A stretch of 64,000 bases of DNA from Chlamydiota bacterium (GTDB lineage: Bacteria; Chlamydiota; Chlamydiia; Chlamydiales; Rhabdochlamydiaceae). The translations under genes were made by a program, and so were the position numbers. The notes beneath the pieces were generated by a model, which made no database searches, was not told where the DNA came from, and saw only the letters and a list, made by a program, of their open reading frames with translations. Where the stretch lies: contig JABDFE010000001.1 in NCBI GenBank assembly GCA_013286675.1, forward strand, positions 1 to 64,000, given 5' to 3'. This document shows positions 17,110 through 25,595 of the stretch, piece by piece; position 1 is the first letter of the stretch, and each line of letters opens with the position of its first letter.

Positions 17110-17119
17110 CCAGGGAAAG

Positions 17120-17548
17120 TCATTTTGGCCTGCGCTTGGATATTTTAGAGTGGCTTTCAAGAGGAACGTTTTCAGAAAGCTCATGCACGCAATCGAGATG
17201 ATCATGTTCAACTGCACACCTTAGCGCATCTTTCCAAGCATCAGGCGCGATCATAGCTTTGTTTTTCAGCAGTTCATGGATCACATGGTGGTGGCCTTCC
17301 AATGCCGCGTTGATCACAGCTTGTCCCCTATACTCCTGAGAAATCGTGGCGCCGTTTTTTAATAGTTCTTGAATGATCTCAAGATGTCCTGCTTCAGCTG
17401 CATATGCAACCGCCTGTCCCCGAAGGTCCTCGGAGTTGTTATACTGGAGGATCTCGCATATAAGAGACAGCTCTCCATTTAAAGCTGCACGTTTAACTAA
17501 AAATGAAAGTTCATCAAATGTGAGTTGCGCGAATTGGATATCAGACAT
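17120..17548 (-). CDS. Small ankyrin-repeat protein
   Basis: 142 residues. Three to four ankyrin repeats are visible, for example GQAVAYAAEAGHLEIIQELL and GQAVINAALEGHHHVIHELL, each with the TALH-like turn and GH.EI helix pattern, then a degenerate repeat before a basic tail (SKISKRRPK). There is no signal peptide. Ankyrin proteins of intracellular bacteria often bind host proteins; the target is unknown. It converges with the phosphatase-like gene (11 bases apart) and lies 13 bases from the next minus-strand gene, with which it is probably cotranscribed. Confidence 0.8.
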   Translation of the reverse strand: MSDIQFAQLTFDELSFLVKRAALNGELSLICEILQYNNSEDLRGQAVAYAAEAGHLEIIQELLKNGATISQEYRGQAVINAALEGHHHVIHELLKNKAMIAPDAWKDALRCAVEHDHLDCVHELSENVPLESHSKISKRRPK

Positions 17549-17561
17549 TGTGATTATTCGA

Positions 17562-18104
17562 TTAACAATTAGGTTCGGGCTTGGTTTTCATTGTTTTCTC
17601 GAACTCATCAATGCTTTGCCTGAATTTTGTGAAATCCAATTTGGCTTTGTGTTTTAACAACTCTTCAGCAAGTTTTTCGAGGAAGGCAGGTAAATGCGGA
17701 TAGATTTTCAGCCGCGTTGACGCAGTTGTTTCAACAAGCGGCCGCTTCTCAACTAGTTTCAAATTATCTAGAGAATGGATCTGATTGGCGTCTTCACATT
17801 TGTTTGCATTAGGCAAAAGATGCGCTTCACATTTTTTATAAAAAATGCGAAATGACGATTTTTTCTGTTTCTCATTGATTGCCCAAGAGACAAACTCATA
17901 TAAATGATGTTCCAAGCTTGTATCCTGATCCGCTTTAAATTCATGAGCAAAGAGAAAATGGAAAGGAGTATTCAAGGCGTAATTTTTAAGGATTAACTCC
18001 AATAGTCTAATGTCTTTTGAAACTTGACTGATATCTTGGGTAAAACCCTCAAGGGTTTCTTTAGATTTATCGAAGGCGTCTCTGAGATTTTTTGACTTAA
18101 ACAT
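17562..18104 (-). CDS. Hypothetical protein, mostly helical
   Basis: 180 residues, predicted largely alpha-helical, starting with a charged helical segment (DAFDKSKETLEGF) and ending with lysine-rich helices (EKLAEELLKHKAKLDF). No signal peptide, membrane helix or known motif is seen. It is upstream of and in the same direction as the ankyrin gene, so the two may act together, for instance as secreted effector and partner; that is a guess. No family recognised. Confidence 0.55.
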   Translation of the reverse strand: MFKSKNLRDAFDKSKETLEGFTQDISQVSKDIRLLELILKNYALNTPFHFLFAHEFKADQDTSLEHHLYEFVSWAINEKQKKSSFRIFYKKCEAHLLPNANKCEDANQIHSLDNLKLVEKRPLVETTASTRLKIYPHLPAFLEKLAEELLKHKAKLDFTKFRQSIDEFEKTMKTKPEPNC

Positions 18105-18295
18105 GGTTTGTTTATCTCTCTTAATTGCAAGTAATTTACTGAAGGACCAGCCTTCGAACTTGCCTCAATCAAGAGCCAAAACCCAACTTAAGGGATAAGA
18201 AACCAGCGAACTTATCGCTGCTACCAGAGGACATAACTTAATATGTTAAGCACTATTAAACCCTCCTTAGCCTTTTTTCTCAACTTTTTTGAGCG

Positions 18296-18470
18296 AGTGC
18301 CCTATAAACTTAATTTTTGCAGTCATTTCTAGCGTGAAAGCTCGCTCAAATTGACGACCAACAGGCTTCACAAGTTATTACGTATTCAGTCAATACGTCA
18401 CAACTTGTGATCGTCGATTTCAGCGGCTTTGACGCCGAAACTTCAATAAAAATTAAGTTTACAGAGCACT
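18296..18470. repeat. Long imperfect palindrome P3 upstream of clpC (175 bp)
   Basis: The left arm (18296-18318) and right arm (18448-18470) are inverted copies with two mismatches, and partial complementarity runs inward to a centre near 18385. Outside it, AGCACTATTAAACCC (18249-18263) and AGCACTATTTAGACCC (18465-18480) look like a direct repeat, perhaps a trace of insertion. The left arm carries TAATTTTTGCAGTC (18311-18324), a box shared with other palindromes here. The whole region 18105-18605 otherwise holds no gene that I can see. Confidence 0.75.
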
Positions 18471-18605
18471 ATTTAGACCCCAAATTACCTCAAGTTAAAG
18501 ATTTTTCTTGATATTCAACCCCTAAATTTGCAAATAAAAGAACAAAGCACCTACAATAATCAACGGGGTTGCCCCTTAAAACGCCCTTAAAAGGCATAGG
18601 TAGTT

Positions 18606-21152
18606 ATGTTCGACAAGTTCACCAATCGCGCAAAACAAGTCATCAAGCTGGCCAAAAAAGAAGCCCAGCGTATGAACCACAACTACTTAGGGACAGAACA
18701 CGTCCTCCTTGGACTGCTTAAACTCGGCCAAGGAATCGCTGTCAATGTCCTTAGAAATTTCAACCTGGACTATGAAACTGTACGCCAAGAAGTCGAAAGG
18801 CTCGTCGGCTTTGGTCCCGAAATCCAAGTCTATGGCGACCCAGCTCTCACTGCTAAAGTGAAAAAAGTTTTCGAATTTGCCAATGAAGAAGCCGCAAGCC
18901 TTAACCATAATTATGTCGGCACCGAACACCTTCTCTTAGCTCTTCTCAGACAAACGGATGGCGTTGCAGCTCAAGTCCTTGAGAACCTCAATGTCAGCTT
19001 AAAAGACATCCGTAGAGAAGTCTTAAAAGAGCTCGAAACCTTCAATCTCCAACTTCCTCCGATGGGCATGGGTGGTAACGGTCCAGCGACGCCTCCTCCT
19101 GGCGGCACTCCTGCTAAACCTCAAGAAAAAGGACAAATCCCAGATAAGATGCCGGCTCTAAAAGCTTACGGCCACGACTTGACTGAACTCTATAGAGAAG
19201 GAAAGCTCGATCCTGTGATCGGCCGTAAAGAAGAGGTGGAAAGATTGATCCTCATTCTTTGCAGACGCCGCAAAAACAACCCTGTCCTTATTGGAGAGGC
19301 AGGTGTTGGAAAAACTGCGATTGTTGAAGGGCTTGCTCAAGCGATCGTCCGCGGAGAAGTCCCTGACAATTTAGCGAAGAAAAAACTGATTGCTCTCGAT
19401 TTAACCCTGATGATTGCCGGAACGAAATACCGCGGCCAGTTCGAAGAGCGGATTAAAGCCGTCATGGACGAGATCAAAAAGAACGGCAATATCCTCCTCT
19501 TTATCGACGAACTCCATACCATTGTCGGAGCTGGTGCTGCTGAAGGCGCAATCGACGCCTCCAACATCTTAAAACCCGCTCTTTCCCGCGGGGAGATCCA
19601 GTGTATTGGTGCGACAACCATCGACGAATACCGCAAAAAAATTGAAAAAGACGCAGCATTAGAGCGCCGTTTCCAAAAGATCTTGGTTGCTCCTCCCTCT
19701 ATTGACGACAGCATCCAGATCCTCCACGGTTTGCAAGCCAAATACGAAGAGCATCACCACTGTAAATATACCGAGGCTGCCATCGAAAATGCCGTCAAGC
19801 TTTCCGATCGCTACATCGCAGGAAGATTTCTGCCGGATAAGGCGATCGATCTCATGGACGAAGCCGGTGCAAAAGCCCGTATTGCCTCCATGCATGAACC
19901 TCAAAATCTTTCCAAATTCGAAGCTGAAATCGAAGAGGTCAGGCTGGCTAAAGAAGATGCGATTTCTCAGCAAGAGTACGAAAAGGCTGCAAAACTGCGT
20001 GATAATGAGAAAACTCTCCGTGAACAGTTACAAACCATGGTCTCTCAATGGGAAAGCTCGAAAGAAGAACATCAAGTCATCGTCGACGAAGAAGAGATTG
20101 CCGCCATTATCTCTAAACAGACCGGCATCCCACTTACCCGTTTAACGGAAGGTGAAACCGCCAAAGTCCTGAAAATGGAAGAAATCCTCAAGAAAAATGT
20201 GATCGGTCAAGACGATGCCGTCAGCATTGTTTGCAGAGCAATACGCCGCAGCCGTGCCGATATCAAAGATCCGAACCGTCCAATTGGAGCTTTCTTATTC
20301 TTAGGACCGACAGGCGTTGGTAAAACACTTCTCGCAAAACAGCTTGCGATCAACCTATTTGGCGGTGAAGACGCCCTCATCCAAGTCGACATGTCAGAAT
20401 ACATGGAAAAATTTGCTGTCAGCCGTATGACAGGATCGCCTCCAGGCTATGTCGGGTATGAAGAAGGTGGTCAGCTCACGGAGCAAGTCCGACAAAGACC
20501 TTATTGCGTCGTGCTCTTTGATGAGATCGAAAAAGCTCATCCCGATGTGATGAACCTCCTGCTCCAAGTTCTAGAAGAAGGGCGGCTCACCGATTCCTTC
20601 GGACGTAAGATCGACTTCCGCAATACGATCATCATCATGACTTCAAACCTCGGCGCTGATTTAATCCGCCGTCAGACAGAAGTTGGATTTGCCGCTCAAG
20701 AAGCGATCATGGACTATAAAAAGATGCAAGAAGCGATCGAAGGCGCCATCAAGAAACACTTCAAACCAGAATTCCTCAATCGCCTTGATGGCATCGTGAT
20801 CTTCAGAGCTCTTGATCGCGCGCACCATCTTCCGCAGATCATCGATCTCGAAGTGCAAAAGGTCAGAGCGCGTCTGGCTCGCAAGCACATCATCCTTAAT
20901 CTTGACCAAAAAGCCAAAGACTTCTTGGCTGATAAGGGATACGATCCAACCCTGGGCGCACGGCCGATCCGCCGCGTGATCGAGACTTACCTCGAAGATC
21001 CGCTGGCAGAAAAGCTTCTGCTCAATCCAGATAAAGCTGCCGCTTACCTTGCAACCCTTGAAGACAATAAGATTGTCTTCATCGAGCAAGAAGTGCAAGC
21101 TCCGGAAGCAAAGCCCAATTTAGCGATTTCAGCGCCGGATAAAAAGTCTTGA
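18606..21152 (+). CDS. clpC: ClpC AAA+ unfoldase/chaperone
   Basis: 848 residues, full length. Two Clp_N repeats (1-145) are followed by ATPase domain 1 (Walker A GEAGVGKT near 229), a UVR motif ([14 protein letters not shown] near 455) and ATPase domain 2 (Walker A GPTGVGKT near 568, Walker [13 protein letters not shown]). ClpC unfolds substrates and feeds them to ClpP. The gene stands alone after a 500-base gap containing a long palindrome, and is preceded by AGGCATAGGTAG as a weak ribosome-binding site. In Chlamydia, clpC also lies close to lplA and mnmA, which supports the assignment of the region. Confidence 0.97.
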   Translation: MFDKFTNRAKQVIKLAKKEAQRMNHNYLGTEHVLLGLLKLGQGIAVNVLRNFNLDYETVRQEVERLVGFGPEIQVYGDPALTAKVKKVFEFANEEAASLNHNYVGTEHLLLALLRQTDGVAAQVLENLNVSLKDIRREVLKELETFNLQLPPMGMGGNGPATPPPGGTPAKPQEKGQIPDKMPALKAYGHDLTELYREGKLDPVIGRKEEVERLILILCRRRKNNPVLIGEAGVGKTAIVEGLAQAIVRGEVPDNLAKKKLIALDLTLMIAGTKYRGQFEERIKAVMDEIKKNGNILLFIDELHTIVGAGAAEGAIDASNILKPALSRGEIQCIGATTIDEYRKKIEKDAALERRFQKILVAPPSIDDSIQILHGLQAKYEEHHHCKYTEAAIENAVKLSDRYIAGRFLPDKAIDLMDEAGAKARIASMHEPQNLSKFEAEIEEVRLAKEDAISQQEYEKAAKLRDNEKTLREQLQTMVSQWESSKEEHQVIVDEEEIAAIISKQTGIPLTRLTEGETAKVLKMEEILKKNVIGQDDAVSIVCRAIRRSRADIKDPNRPIGAFLFLGPTGVGKTLLAKQLAINLFGGEDALIQVDMSEYMEKFAVSRMTGSPPGYVGYEEGGQLTEQVRQRPYCVVLFDEIEKAHPDVMNLLLQVLEEGRLTDSFGRKIDFRNTIIIMTSNLGADLIRRQTEVGFAAQEAIMDYKKMQEAIEGAIKKHFKPEFLNRLDGIVIFRALDRAHHLPQIIDLEVQKVRARLARKHIILNLDQKAKDFLADKGYDPTLGARPIRRVIETYLEDPLAEKLLLNPDKAAAYLATLEDNKIVFIEQEVQAPEAKPNLAISAPDKKS

Positions 21153-21277
21153 TTTTTCGTTGAATTATTAATGTTTCTTGATAATAAGTTATTGCTTAAA
21201 GATAATTCATATTTCTCGTGCTCTGAGAAAAGCTTATCTTTTTGATGTGGATAAGCTCCTATTCCTTAGGAGAAAAT

Positions 21278-21835
21278 GTGGACAATAGTTATAAGATTCG
21301 TAAGTTAAGTCGTCTTCTAAGATACAGCTGTATTCTTGGAATGATAGCAGGCCTTCTCTTAAATGCTTTTTATTGGATTCACGACGGTTTCCGGATTTTT
21401 TATTTCGAAAAAACCAAGTGGATCGTGAAATTCGCAGACACTCCTTATCTCTCTATTGAAGAGCTCTCTCCGTGGCAAAAATTTGAAGGCTTCCTCACAG
21501 ATCTAATCCCTTATTTCTTTTTTCTGATTACCATGTTAATTATGACCAGATTGTTCATACGCTTTGAAAAGTTGGATTTTTTCTCCGTTAACACGATCAA
21601 GTATATCCGCCAGATTGGATTAGTTCTTGTTGTTAGTCTTATCGTCAATCCTTTCTATGTAGCTTTGCATAGCTATGTTGTATCCCTGCCCAATTCTCTA
21701 GGCCAAAGAGCCGTGGTTTTTGCCTATGGACCCAATGAAATTAAAATATTATTTTTAGCATTGATTGCCTTTTTAGCCGCCCGCATCATGGAAGAGGGAC
21801 GCCTTATTTACGAGGAAAACTCTAAGACCATTTGA
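21278..21835 (+). CDS. DUF2975 membrane protein
   Basis: About 185 residues with four hydrophobic segments, the arrangement of DUF2975 proteins. The GTG at 21278 is chosen because AGGAG lies 7 bases upstream; an ATG at 21245 has no such site. DUF2975 proteins are nearly always encoded next to a small YozG-like HTH regulator, which is exactly what follows at 22087. The function of the pair is unknown; a membrane sensor coupled to a repressor is one idea. No equivalent comes to mind in Chlamydia, so this pair is probably an acquired cassette. Confidence 0.75.
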   Translation: MDNSYKIRKLSRLLRYSCILGMIAGLLLNAFYWIHDGFRIFYFEKTKWIVKFADTPYLSIEELSPWQKFEGFLTDLIPYFFFLITMLIMTRLFIRFEKLDFFSVNTIKYIRQIGLVLVVSLIVNPFYVALHSYVVSLPNSLGQRAVVFAYGPNEIKILFLALIAFLAARIMEEGRLIYEENSKTI

Positions 21836-21872
21836 GAAAAAACATCTCTTAAGAACACCGCTATAAATTTCT

Positions 21873-21919
21873 TTCCGAAGCCCTTAGAGCTCAATGAGGT
21901 ATTGAGCTTCGGAAAATGG
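21873..21919 (+). terminator. Hairpin after the DUF2975 gene
   Basis: TTTCCGAAGC and GCTTCGGAAA arms enclose a second small stem (CTCAAT / ATTGAG). It is a stable bulged hairpin downstream of the membrane protein gene without a clear run of Ts, so it is only a possible terminator or attenuator before the HTH gene. Confidence 0.4.
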
Positions 21920-22086
21920 GGTGAACTCATTCGAATTGTTCCTGAATGGTATTTGTATCATAAATAGAGACGGTCATTTAAACTCGAAGAGTTCGATACA
22001 GAATATTGATATTAAGAGTAGCGGCAACTCTTGAGTCTTTTGTGCCTATCCGCTGTTTTTCTAAACGAAATATAGACGGAAAAGAC

Positions 22087-22293
22087 ATGCCCATCGTGAT
22101 AAATTTAGATATTGTCCTCGCCAAAAAAAAAATACGTTCGAAAGCACTAGCAGAAGCTATTGGCATCACCGAACAAAATTTATCGATCTTAAAGACTGGA
22201 AAGGCCCGCGCTCTTCGTTTCACTACCCTAGAGGCCATTTGCAAGGCTCTAAGCTGCCAGCCCGGCGATATCCTCGAATATCGTAAAGCCTAA
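22087..22293 (+). CDS. YozG-like HTH regulator (Cro/CI type)
   Basis: 68 residues, almost all of it a helix-turn-helix domain: INLDIVLAKKKIRSKALAEAIGITEQNLS, then TGKARALRFTTLEAICKALSCQPGDILEY, which is very close to the YozG-type Xre repressors of Firmicutes and Bacteroidetes. The ATG at 22087 is the family start; upstream in-frame codons add unrelated sequence. Family knowledge: these small regulators pair with DUF2975 membrane proteins. The end converges with the next minus-strand gene, overlapping by 4 bases. Confidence 0.85.
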   Translation: MPIVINLDIVLAKKKIRSKALAEAIGITEQNLSILKTGKARALRFTTLEAICKALSCQPGDILEYRKA

Positions 22294-23156
22294 ATTTCTT
22301 TTGCGAGCTCCTGTTCAAAACAAGAATGCAGCTCAGGATATTTCTTACCAATCCACCGGCCCAGAGCGCGAGTCACATGCTTGACTTCTCGTTTGATTTG
22401 CTCGGGCGTCATCTCTGAAGTATCTTTTCTGAGCGATCCAACATCAAACATAATCACTTTATCTCCGCAGAACCCAATATTTCTCTTCAGCGCCGGATTC
22501 TCAATATGCACTCCCCTTTTGCTCCAGTCTTCAATGGCAGCAAAAAGCGCTTGGATGGTTGCCTTAGCTCCTTCCACATCTTTGCTTTTCATCTGGGCAG
22601 CAATTCTTCCGGTTGCCAGCTGACAATAATCTTGAACCATGAACTCCATTTGATCGAGCTCTACCGTGTGAGAAACGCCACTATGATCGACTAAAACAAC
22701 CGGTTTGAATAGATTCCTAGTTTTATTGATATGGAGGTAAGAAATAGCCGTTTGATCTTGTAAATCGACATACGCCAGCCTGCAGCTATCAAAAACTCCC
22801 CTTGGATCGAATTTCGTTGTGAGATGCCAGAGCCATTTTTCTGGTGAGAACTTCTTTAAAATCTTCATCAAACTCAAATCGTTATGCCGGAAAAATTTTA
22901 AGACGGTCTTTCCATCCTCTCCTAAGAAAGCATGTGATTGATTGCCCGACCCCAAATACCGAAATTTTTGACTTAAGTTATCAACCACTTCTCTTTGCTG
23001 CTCTATCGAGAGTGGATCGACATCCCACGCAGGATTATTCGGAATATCGCTTAAGATCTCTTGCAGTCTAAAACCCTTGGTCTGACTTTCGCAAAAAAAG
23101 CCAAGCCCGATAAAACAAGCAGCAAACAAAGCAATTCTAATCATTATTTTTTTCAT
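22290..23156 (-). CDS. Secreted kinase-fold-like protein
   Basis: 288 residues with an N-terminal signal peptide or anchor (about 1-22). A glycine-rich loop-like YLGSGNQSHAFLG (near 67) is followed by VLKFF with a Lys near 87, then a later ENPALKRNIGFCGD stretch and DVGS (near 245), which could stand for the catalytic loop and DFG of a protein-kinase-like fold. The match is loose: the catalytic Asp is not obvious (HIEN in its place). It could be an active divergent kinase, a pseudokinase or an aminoglycoside-kinase-like protein. It is presumably exported, which would put it in the periplasm or host cell. Confidence 0.55.
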   Translation of the reverse strand: MKKIMIRIALFAACFIGLGFFCESQTKGFRLQEILSDIPNNPAWDVDPLSIEQQREVVDNLSQKFRYLGSGNQSHAFLGEDGKTVLKFFRHNDLSLMKILKKFSPEKWLWHLTTKFDPRGVFDSCRLAYVDLQDQTAISYLHINKTRNLFKPVVLVDHSGVSHTVELDQMEFMVQDYCQLATGRIAAQMKSKDVEGAKATIQALFAAIEDWSKRGVHIENPALKRNIGFCGDKVIMFDVGSLRKDTSEMTPEQIKREVKHVTRALGRWIGKKYPELHSCFEQELAKEI

Positions 23157-23176
23157 GAGGAGATGATTTTATCAGA

Positions 23177-23818
23177 TTACAAGAAGCGAGAAAACCATTT
23201 TTCTGCAAAATTTGCCACGTCTTCCAAAGCTCCAGTCTCCTCAAAAAGATGAGTTGCTCCCGGAATCACCATCAAATCTTTTGTTGTTTTGATGAGATCG
23301 AGCGCCTCTTGATTGAGTTCTAAAACCTCTGGGTCATCTCCTCCGACAATCAGCAGTGTGGGCGCTACGACCTTAACGAGCGACTCTCCTGCGAGATCAG
23401 GCCTGCCTCCTCGGCTTACCACAGCATCGATGTCTCTTCTTTCGGCTGCAGCTACGAGTGCTGCGGCAGCCCCCGTACTTGCTCCAAAATATCCAATACT
23501 TAAGTCTTTGGTTTTAGGCTCTTTTCGCACCCAATCGGTGATCTGACTAAGTCTTTGAGCTAAAAAAGGAATTTTAAATCGCAACTCTCTTGTTTGATCA
23601 TCGAGCGCTTCTTCCTCTTTCGTCAGAAGATCGATGAGAAGCGTCCCAAGACCACCCTCATCACGTAAATACTGTGCGACAGCTTTGTTACGACGACTCA
23701 GCCGGCTGCTTCCGCTCCCATGCGCAAAAATCACCAGGCCTGTGGCATCCTTCGGGATCACGAGATTCCCTGTTAAAGTAGCGTCCTTTAAAGGAATTTT
23801 TACCAAACCTTCATCCAT
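23177..23818 (-). CDS. Alpha/beta hydrolase (dienelactone hydrolase-like)
   Basis: 213 residues with the alpha/beta-hydrolase pattern: HGSGSSR oxyanion loop, nucleophile elbow GASTGAAAAL (Ser), acid near GGDDPEV and a catalytic His in PGATHLFEE. It is close to DLH/phosphoribosyltransferase-associated hydrolases found in several bacteria. The substrate is unknown. It lies 20 bases upstream of the kinase-like gene, same strand, so the two may form a small operon. It diverges from mnmA, 45 bases away. Confidence 0.85.
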   Translation of the reverse strand: MDEGLVKIPLKDATLTGNLVIPKDATGLVIFAHGSGSSRLSRRNKAVAQYLRDEGGLGTLLIDLLTKEEEALDDQTRELRFKIPFLAQRLSQITDWVRKEPKTKDLSIGYFGASTGAAAALVAAAERRDIDAVVSRGGRPDLAGESLVKVVAPTLLIVGGDDPEVLELNQEALDLIKTTKDLMVIPGATHLFEETGALEDVANFAEKWFSRFL

Positions 23819-23863
23819 ATCCTCATCCTATCAGAATTTCTCCTTTTCAGGTAAAATATTGGC

Positions 23864-24919
23864 ATGCAAAAAAAGAAAAAAGTTGTCATTGGGATGTCCG
23901 GAGGAGTCGACTCTTCGGTCTCTGCCCTCCTACTCAAACAGCAAGGCTATGAGGTGATCGGGCTGTTCATGCGAAATTGGGAAGATAAAGACGGCACCTG
24001 CACAGCCTCTCAAGATTACGACGATGTCGTCCGCGTCTGCAACACCATCGGCATTCCTTACTATACAATTAATTTTGCTGGGGAGTACATGGACACGGTC
24101 TTTTCTCATTTTATCCGAGAACTCAAACTCGGCTACACCCCTAATCCCGACATCCTCTGCAATCGTGAAATCAAATTTAAAGTCTTCTTTCAAAAAGCAA
24201 TGGAGCTCGGAGCTGACTATCTCGCAACCGGCCATTATGCTCAAACCCAAGACGGCCAGCTTCTCAGGAGCGTCGACCAAGACAAAGATCAAACCTATTT
24301 CCTCTACACCCTCAAAAAAGAAATCTTAGAAAAAGTCCTCTTCCCCATCGGACATCTCAAAAAGACAGAGGTCCGCCAAATTGCCAAAGAACATGGCCTT
24401 TCCACTGCTGAGAAAAAAGATAGCACTGGTATCTGCTTCATCGGTGAAAGAAAGTTCCGAGACTTTATCAGCGAATATATCCCCTACCAAGAAGGCCGTT
24501 TTGAAACGCTTGCCGGCCAAGCTGTCGGCACCCACCAAGGAGCCGCTTTCTTCACCATCGGCCAACGCAAGGGACTTAAGATCGGAGGGCCAGGCGAGGC
24601 ATGGTTTGTCGTCGATAAAGACATCAGCCGCAACGTCGTCTTTGTCGAACAAGGCGATGACCATCCCGCGCTCTATAAAACAACCCTAACCGCAACAGAA
24701 ATCAGCTGGGTCAGCGGAGTCGCCCCACAAGCTCCCTTCCACTGCACATCTAAAATCCGTTACCGCCAAGTCGATCAAGAGTGCCTCATTGAAAAAATCG
24801 AAGATGACAAACTCTTTGTCTCCTTTCCTCTGCCTCAACGCGCGATCACCCCGCGCCAAGCCATCGTCTTCTACGACGGCGAAATCTGCCTCGGCGGCGC
24901 CCTCATCAGTCCTAGATAA
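23864..24919 (+). CDS. mnmA: tRNA-specific 2-thiouridylase MnmA
   Basis: 351 residues, the usual length. The PP-loop is GMSGGVDSSV near the start; catalytic cysteines are in LCNREIKFK (about residue 100) and TGICFIGER (about 190). It makes the 2-thiouridine at the wobble position of tRNA-Lys, -Glu and -Gln, together with sulfur-relay proteins not present here. Its place after clpC matches the gene order in Chlamydia. Confidence 0.97.
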   Translation: MQKKKKVVIGMSGGVDSSVSALLLKQQGYEVIGLFMRNWEDKDGTCTASQDYDDVVRVCNTIGIPYYTINFAGEYMDTVFSHFIRELKLGYTPNPDILCNREIKFKVFFQKAMELGADYLATGHYAQTQDGQLLRSVDQDKDQTYFLYTLKKEILEKVLFPIGHLKKTEVRQIAKEHGLSTAEKKDSTGICFIGERKFRDFISEYIPYQEGRFETLAGQAVGTHQGAAFFTIGQRKGLKIGGPGEAWFVVDKDISRNVVFVEQGDDHPALYKTTLTATEISWVSGVAPQAPFHCTSKIRYRQVDQECLIEKIEDDKLFVSFPLPQRAITPRQAIVFYDGEICLGGALISPR

Positions 24920-24937
24920 CATTTTTTAATATCCCAT

Positions 24938-25171
24938 TTACACATAACGTGAAGTATATTTGTCGATTAACACCCTAATCATTGTCTGATAATTCGTGTG
25001 ATATTTCGCAGCTTCGCTTTTAAAAAAATCAATGCTCGCCTTAGTTAAAGATATGGTGATTTTCTTTGTCTCTTCTTTTAAAACTAAGTCTTTTGGTTTG
25101 GGTAAAAAATCATCGACTATTTTAATTTTCCCAATAGGTCCCTTTGTATACTTAACTTTGTGCTTTTTCAT
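24938..25171 (-). CDS. brnA: BrnA-type antitoxin
   Basis: 77 residues. A basic N-terminus is followed by a ribbon-helix-helix-like C-terminal part (KKITISLTKASIDFFKSEA...YQTMIRVLIDKY), the BrnA pattern. The ATG at 25171 is chosen because GGGAGG lies just upstream and because it removes residues that only overlap the toxin. It overlaps the end of the toxin gene by 20 bases, toxin first, the usual BrnT-BrnA order. It should bind the toxin and repress the operon. Confidence 0.75.
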   Translation of the reverse strand: MKKHKVKYTKGPIGKIKIVDDFLPKPKDLVLKEETKKITISLTKASIDFFKSEAAKYHTNYQTMIRVLIDKYTSRYV

Positions 25172-25433
25172 AAATTTTCCTCCCTTTTCTCCAATAACCT
25201 GCACCAAAAATGCGTATTGTCCGACCTTTGTAGGTAAAACGAACCGTTATCACAGCTTCATCAACCTTGCCAAAACAATAGTAGCGCTTTTCGGTCTTTG
25301 AATGCTCAAGATCTTCGGCAATAATACGTTTCGGATCCAAAAATGCCTGCTGAGCAGTAAAAAATGAGATCCCATGTTTTGCTATGTTTATTTCATTTTT
25401 TCTAGGATCCCACTCAAAAACCGCTAAGTCCAT
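25152..25433 (-). CDS. brnT: BrnT-type RNase toxin
   Basis: 93 residues. FEWDPRKNEINIAKHGISF, DPKR, the EKRYYCFGKVDE segment and TVRFTYKGRTIRIFGAGYWRKGRKIYE match the BrnT fold (a RelE-like RNase), including the conserved start and the C-terminal R-rich part. BrnT halts translation by cutting RNA and is neutralised by BrnA. Its promoter must lie in 25434-25595, which it shares with a divergent AlbA_2 gene and a perfect-arm palindrome. Confidence 0.88.
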   Translation of the reverse strand: MDLAVFEWDPRKNEINIAKHGISFFTAQQAFLDPKRIIAEDLEHSKTEKRYYCFGKVDEAVITVRFTYKGRTIRIFGAGYWRKGRKIYEKAQS

Positions 25434-25506
25434 GCGGCAATTTTATCAAAGATCCATATTTATCGCCATATATTCATACATATAAGCTTACATCATTTTT
25501 AGCTAG

Positions 25507-25570
25507 TTTATCCTCAAGCGCAGAAAAACCCGGTCATTTATGCTCGGGGTTTTCTGCGCTTGAGGATAAA
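25507..25570. repeat. Palindrome with perfect 21-base arms before the AlbA_2 gene
   Basis: The arms at 25507-25527 and 25550-25570 are exact inverted copies beginning TTTATCCTCAAGCGC, with a short interior that is itself partly paired (CCCGG, CGGGG). It ends 25 bases before the AlbA_2 start and also faces the brnT promoter side. It may be an operator, an attenuator hairpin or the edge of an inserted unit. Other ATP-binding accessory genes of the window have unrelated palindromes in the same place. Confidence 0.75.
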
Positions 25571-25595
25571 ACCCTTCCACATCTACAATTTCAAC

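Noticed and set aside
18105..18605. A CIRCE/HrcA operator or a small RNA gene upstream of clpC
   Set aside because: No CIRCE inverted repeat (TTAGCACTC-N9-GAGTGCTAA) is seen; only the long palindrome and AT-rich sequence.
21242..21277. Longer N-terminus for the DUF2975 protein
   Set aside because: No ribosome-binding site upstream of the TTG at 21242 or the ATG at 21245, whereas the GTG at 21278 has AGGAG at good spacing.
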